A stretch of DNA of 64,000 nt from positions 165,649-229,648 of the forward strand of contig NZ_PDHM01000016.1 of assembly GCF_002573715.1 (NCBI RefSeq). Direction: 5' to 3'. The position numbers and the translations under genes are program-made. Positions within the stretch are counted from its first letter, which is position 1; each line of letters begins with the position of its first letter. This document shows, piece by piece, positions 61,585 through 64,000 of this stretch. The notes under the pieces are model-generated. The model was not told the DNA's origin. It worked only from the letters and a program-made list of their open reading frames with translations, and did not search any database. This stretch comes from Paenibacillus sp. EZ-K15. GTDB taxonomy: Bacteria; Bacillota; Bacilli; Paenibacillales; Paenibacillaceae.

Positions 61585-63036
61585 TTATAAGTCCCCTTGA
61601 TTCTTCAAATAAGCCTGCAGCAGGGAGATGCCACCGTGGATTTCAGCAGGCTCCAGATGACCGTAGCCGAACAATAACTTGTTTGCATGGATCCCTTTCT
61701 GAATACAATGGTAGTCCAGCGGTGTGATGCGTATCCGATCCTGCCGGGCTTTCTGCCTGAAAGCCTCGTCAAAGATCGCCCCGGGAAATTCAACAGCCAG
61801 ATGCAGACCGGCTGTATCTCCCCAGGAACGCCAAGTATCTCCGAAAAACTCATGTAGCGAAGATAACAGGACCTGTCTCCGTTCGCCGTAGATCTTGCGC
61901 ATTTTCCCGAGATGCCTGTCAAATTTCCGGGTGTGTAAAAACTCGGCTAAGGCAGCTTGCTCAAAAGGGGGATTCTGCACATCGGTATGGGTACGCAGAT
62001 GCCCCCAACGCTGTTGAAGCTTACGGGGTACAATCGCGTACCCGATCCGAAGGGCCGGGAACAGAACTTTGCTGAAGGTGCCAACATAAATGACCCTATC
62101 GGGATCCATGGCATATAAAGGTGTGATCGAATCCCCGCTATATCGGTACTCGCTATCATAATCGTCCTCGATGATATAGCTGCCGTTTTTTCTCGCGTAG
62201 CGGATGAGCGCAGCACGACGATCCGCCGGCAGAATCCCTCCAAGCGGAAATTGGTGAGAGGGTGTCACGTACACGGGACATCCAGGCTTGTCGTTCAAGT
62301 GTTCGGTCTGAATCCCGTGCTCATCCACGGGGACATGATGAATTCGATACCCTTTGTTTATAAACGTCTGCAGCATCTCGATGTTGCAGGGATCTTCAAA
62401 CCATATTTCATGATTTTCCTGATAGAGTAAGTCCGCAAGGATATTCAGTGCATGTGTCGCACCTGCCGTTATGAATATATCTTGAGCATCAACCTTGAGG
62501 CCTTTACTGCGATAAAGCCACAATGAAATTTCGTCACGAAGTGCGGGCAGGCCCTGAGGACCTGTATAACCTAGCAGAGTGGGACTCATATCGCTGAGCG
62601 TTTTCATTGAAATTTGCTGCCATACGTACCGCGGGAATAGCCGGAGTTCAGGCTGTCCTGTCCGGAAATCCACTGCAAAATCAGGAGGAGCTTTTTTCCG
62701 CGGCGGCGGATCTACCTCAGCCAGGTTATCCAGTACAATGCCTTTCGAAACCCGTGTCGGAGCCCCTTGTCGGCTAACGACGTAGCCTTCGACGTTCAAC
62801 ATGTCAAACGCTTCATTGACTGTGTTACGAGATACCTTGAGTTCTATCGCTAATTGACGGGATGAGGGCATGGCTTCTCCTGGCTGCAAGATTCCTTGAA
62901 CAATCCTTTCCCTTATAGCTAAATAAATTTGCCGTTTAAGCGATACTTCGCTGCTTCGGTGCAGTGTGATTCCCCACATGAGGCTCGTCCTCCAACTGGT
63001 CTGCATAATTTCACGTTTAACTGGATCTGTAACCAT
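61585..63036 (-). CDS. MocR/GabR-type regulator with aminotransferase domain
   Basis: 483 residues. N-terminal GntR-type winged helix: YLAIRERIVQGILQPGEAMPSSRQLAIELKVSRNTVNEAFDMLNVEGYVVSRQG. The C-terminal aminotransferase-like domain has ITAGATHALNILADLL, DDYDSEYRYSG and the PLP Lys in YVGTFSKVLFPALRIGY (about 315-330). Such regulators sense amino-acid or vitamin B6-related ligands and usually control a divergent gene; here an EamA exporter is divergent, 75 bp away. Confidence 0.92.
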   Translation of the reverse strand: MVTDPVKREIMQTSWRTSLMWGITLHRSSEVSLKRQIYLAIRERIVQGILQPGEAMPSSRQLAIELKVSRNTVNEAFDMLNVEGYVVSRQGAPTRVSKGIVLDNLAEVDPPPRKKAPPDFAVDFRTGQPELRLFPRYVWQQISMKTLSDMSPTLLGYTGPQGLPALRDEISLWLYRSKGLKVDAQDIFITAGATHALNILADLLYQENHEIWFEDPCNIEMLQTFINKGYRIHHVPVDEHGIQTEHLNDKPGCPVYVTPSHQFPLGGILPADRRAALIRYARKNGSYIIEDDYDSEYRYSGDSITPLYAMDPDRVIYVGTFSKVLFPALRIGYAIVPRKLQQRWGHLRTHTDVQNPPFEQAALAEFLHTRKFDRHLGKMRKIYGERRQVLLSSLHEFFGDTWRSWGDTAGLHLAVEFPGAIFDEAFRQKARQDRIRITPLDYHCIQKGIHANKLLFGYGHLEPAEIHGGISLLQAYLKNQGDL

Positions 63037-63110
63037 ACCAGTCTATTCCCTATGATTGTAGCATAGATACAGTCGCTATCGATCTGTGATATCTGGGGGA
63101 TGTGATCTTA

Positions 63111-64000
63111 TTGGAACGATGGAAAGGGATGCTTTATTTATACGGGGCGTTCACGCTTGCAGGGACTTCGGTCATCACGGCATGGTTTTTGAACGGGAAA
63201 TTAGGGACGTTTACGATCACAGGGACCAGCTTGTTATTGGCTCTGCTATGTATGCTTCCTCTATGTAGGAAGGAGCTGGTGAGTACGGTTCGACAATTAA
63301 CATTTCGGGAGTGGAGAGTTCTCTTCTTTCAGGCGTTACTCGGGATGTTTCTGTTTCGGATGTTACTGCTGCAGGGCCTTCTTCATACCAGCACGGCAGA
63401 AGCCGGAATTCTAACAGGCGCAACACCCGCCTTTACTGTCATGCTGGCATTTGGGCTCCTGAAAGAATCGGTGAACGGCATGAAGCTGGCAGGCATTCTT
63501 AGCACGGTGGCAGGCATTATGATCATACAAGGAATACTCACGCCGGGCCATGCATTCGAGGTACAACATCTGTACGGTAACCTGCTTGTGCTCTGCGCGG
63601 CATGTAGTGAATCCGGCTTTAACCTGCTGTCCCGCATCGGTTCGATGCAGCGCACGGCATCACAAAACAAAGCCATTCATCCTATGGTCCAGACGACGCT
63701 GGTCTCGGTGATCGCCTTGATGTTATGCCTGATACCCGCATGGTTCGAGAATCCGCTGGCTTCACTGGCAGCAATAGGTTTGCGGGAATGGCTTGCGCTT
63801 GTTTGGTATGGACCGATCGTAACGGCCTTGGCTTTCATCCTGTGGTATGCCGGTATCAAGCGCTGCCATGTATCAACAGCTGCCGCTTTTTCTGGTATGA
63901 TGCCTTTCACGGCTTTGTTGTTATCGGTCATCGTATTAAAAGAATCCGCAGGATGGGAGCAATGGTGCGGCGGCATCCTGGTCATTCTAGGCATGTTCCT
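63111..64000 (+). CDS. EamA-type DMT transporter, C-terminus outside the window
   Basis: 296 codons from TTG 63111 (GGGGGATGTG site) with no stop before the end of the window. Membrane segments start LYLYGAFTLAGTSVITAWFL; two EamA repeats can be seen (LLHTSTAEAGILTGATPAFTVMLAFGLLKE and STAAAFSGMMPFTALLLSVIVLKE), each with the conserved Pro/Thr/Ala pattern before a lysine-glutamate pair. Presumed exporter of an amino acid or metabolite, regulated by the divergent MocR protein. Confidence 0.9.
   Translation, partial: MERWKGMLYLYGAFTLAGTSVITAWFLNGKLGTFTITGTSLLLALLCMLPLCRKELVSTVRQLTFREWRVLFFQALLGMFLFRMLLLQGLLHTSTAEAGILTGATPAFTVMLAFGLLKESVNGMKLAGILSTVAGIMIIQGILTPGHAFEVQHLYGNLLVLCAACSESGFNLLSRIGSMQRTASQNKAIHPMVQTTLVSVIALMLCLIPAWFENPLASLAAIGLREWLALVWYGPIVTALAFILWYAGIKRCHVSTAAAFSGMMPFTALLLSVIVLKESAGWEQWCGGILVILGMF

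Overview
The window looks like a chromosome segment of a Paenibacillus-type, spore-forming Gram-positive. The signs are strong GGAGG ribosome binding sites, GTG and TTG starts, a Spo0E-like phosphatase, a T-box leader on glnS, a MocR regulator, WG-repeat and DUF3298 proteins, and a TetM-type ribosomal protection protein. It has two very different halves.

Left part (1 to about 17.7 kb): a dense array of short, AT-rich, mostly single-gene units. The units are separated by 95-220 bp GC-richer structured repeats, all in one orientation. Each repeat starts with a variable box TCnnnTAAC, has a long inverted outer arm (usually GTATTCACG with CGTGAATAC), two inner hairpins, and ends in GTTAnnnGA. The box at the START of each unit is the reverse complement of the box at the END of the same unit. 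The match is 9/9 in 12 units of the left array plus one unit near 35 kb, while the two ends of one repeat usually do not match. This is the signature of integron gene cassettes with attC sites, where R' of a cassette pairs with its own R'' in the excised circle. I therefore read the region as a chromosomal integron-type cassette array, or a cluster of attC sites without an integrase. Its cargo fits: a HEPN/MNT toxin-antitoxin pair, a RelA/SpoT-domain protein, an orphan CDI-type immunity protein, GIY-YIG and Vsr nucleases, small-molecule kinases and acetyltransferases, a CHAP amidase, a phosphatase, NUDIX, and several unknowns. No tyrosine integrase is visible in the window.

17.7 to 23.6 kb: a host-like, GC-richer operon (PucR regulator, NCS1 permease, DUF917, hydantoinase/oxoprolinase A) interrupts the array directly after a fused, broken site and a GyrI-like gene remnant.

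23.6 to 38 kb: a decayed continuation of the array. Complete sites remain at about 29.7 and 35.3 kb. Elsewhere there are left-half and right-half sites, some with a gene between the halves (a methyltransferase at 33.8 kb). Two IS1595-family elements lie in the window (3.2-5.1 kb with an acetyltransferase passenger, and 29.8-31.4 kb with a micro-protein passenger), plus a 1.44-kb DDE element at 31.5 kb. A possible type I toxin peptide and a small XRE/Spo0E module with a palindromic operator lie here too.

38 to 64 kb: ordinary chromosome. It holds a CDF cation exporter, tetracycline-type ribosomal protection GTPase, GNAT, metallophosphatase, a divergent IF3 paralogue, T-box-controlled glutaminyl-tRNA synthetase, pentapeptide protein, a small DMT/Crp/DMT/NUDIX cluster, MFS transporters, a DoxX/TetR/DUF2269 operon, a WG-repeat protein, an alkaline-phosphatase-superfamily lipoprotein, a hisC-type aminotransferase, an azoreductase-like flavoprotein, and a divergent MocR/EamA pair.
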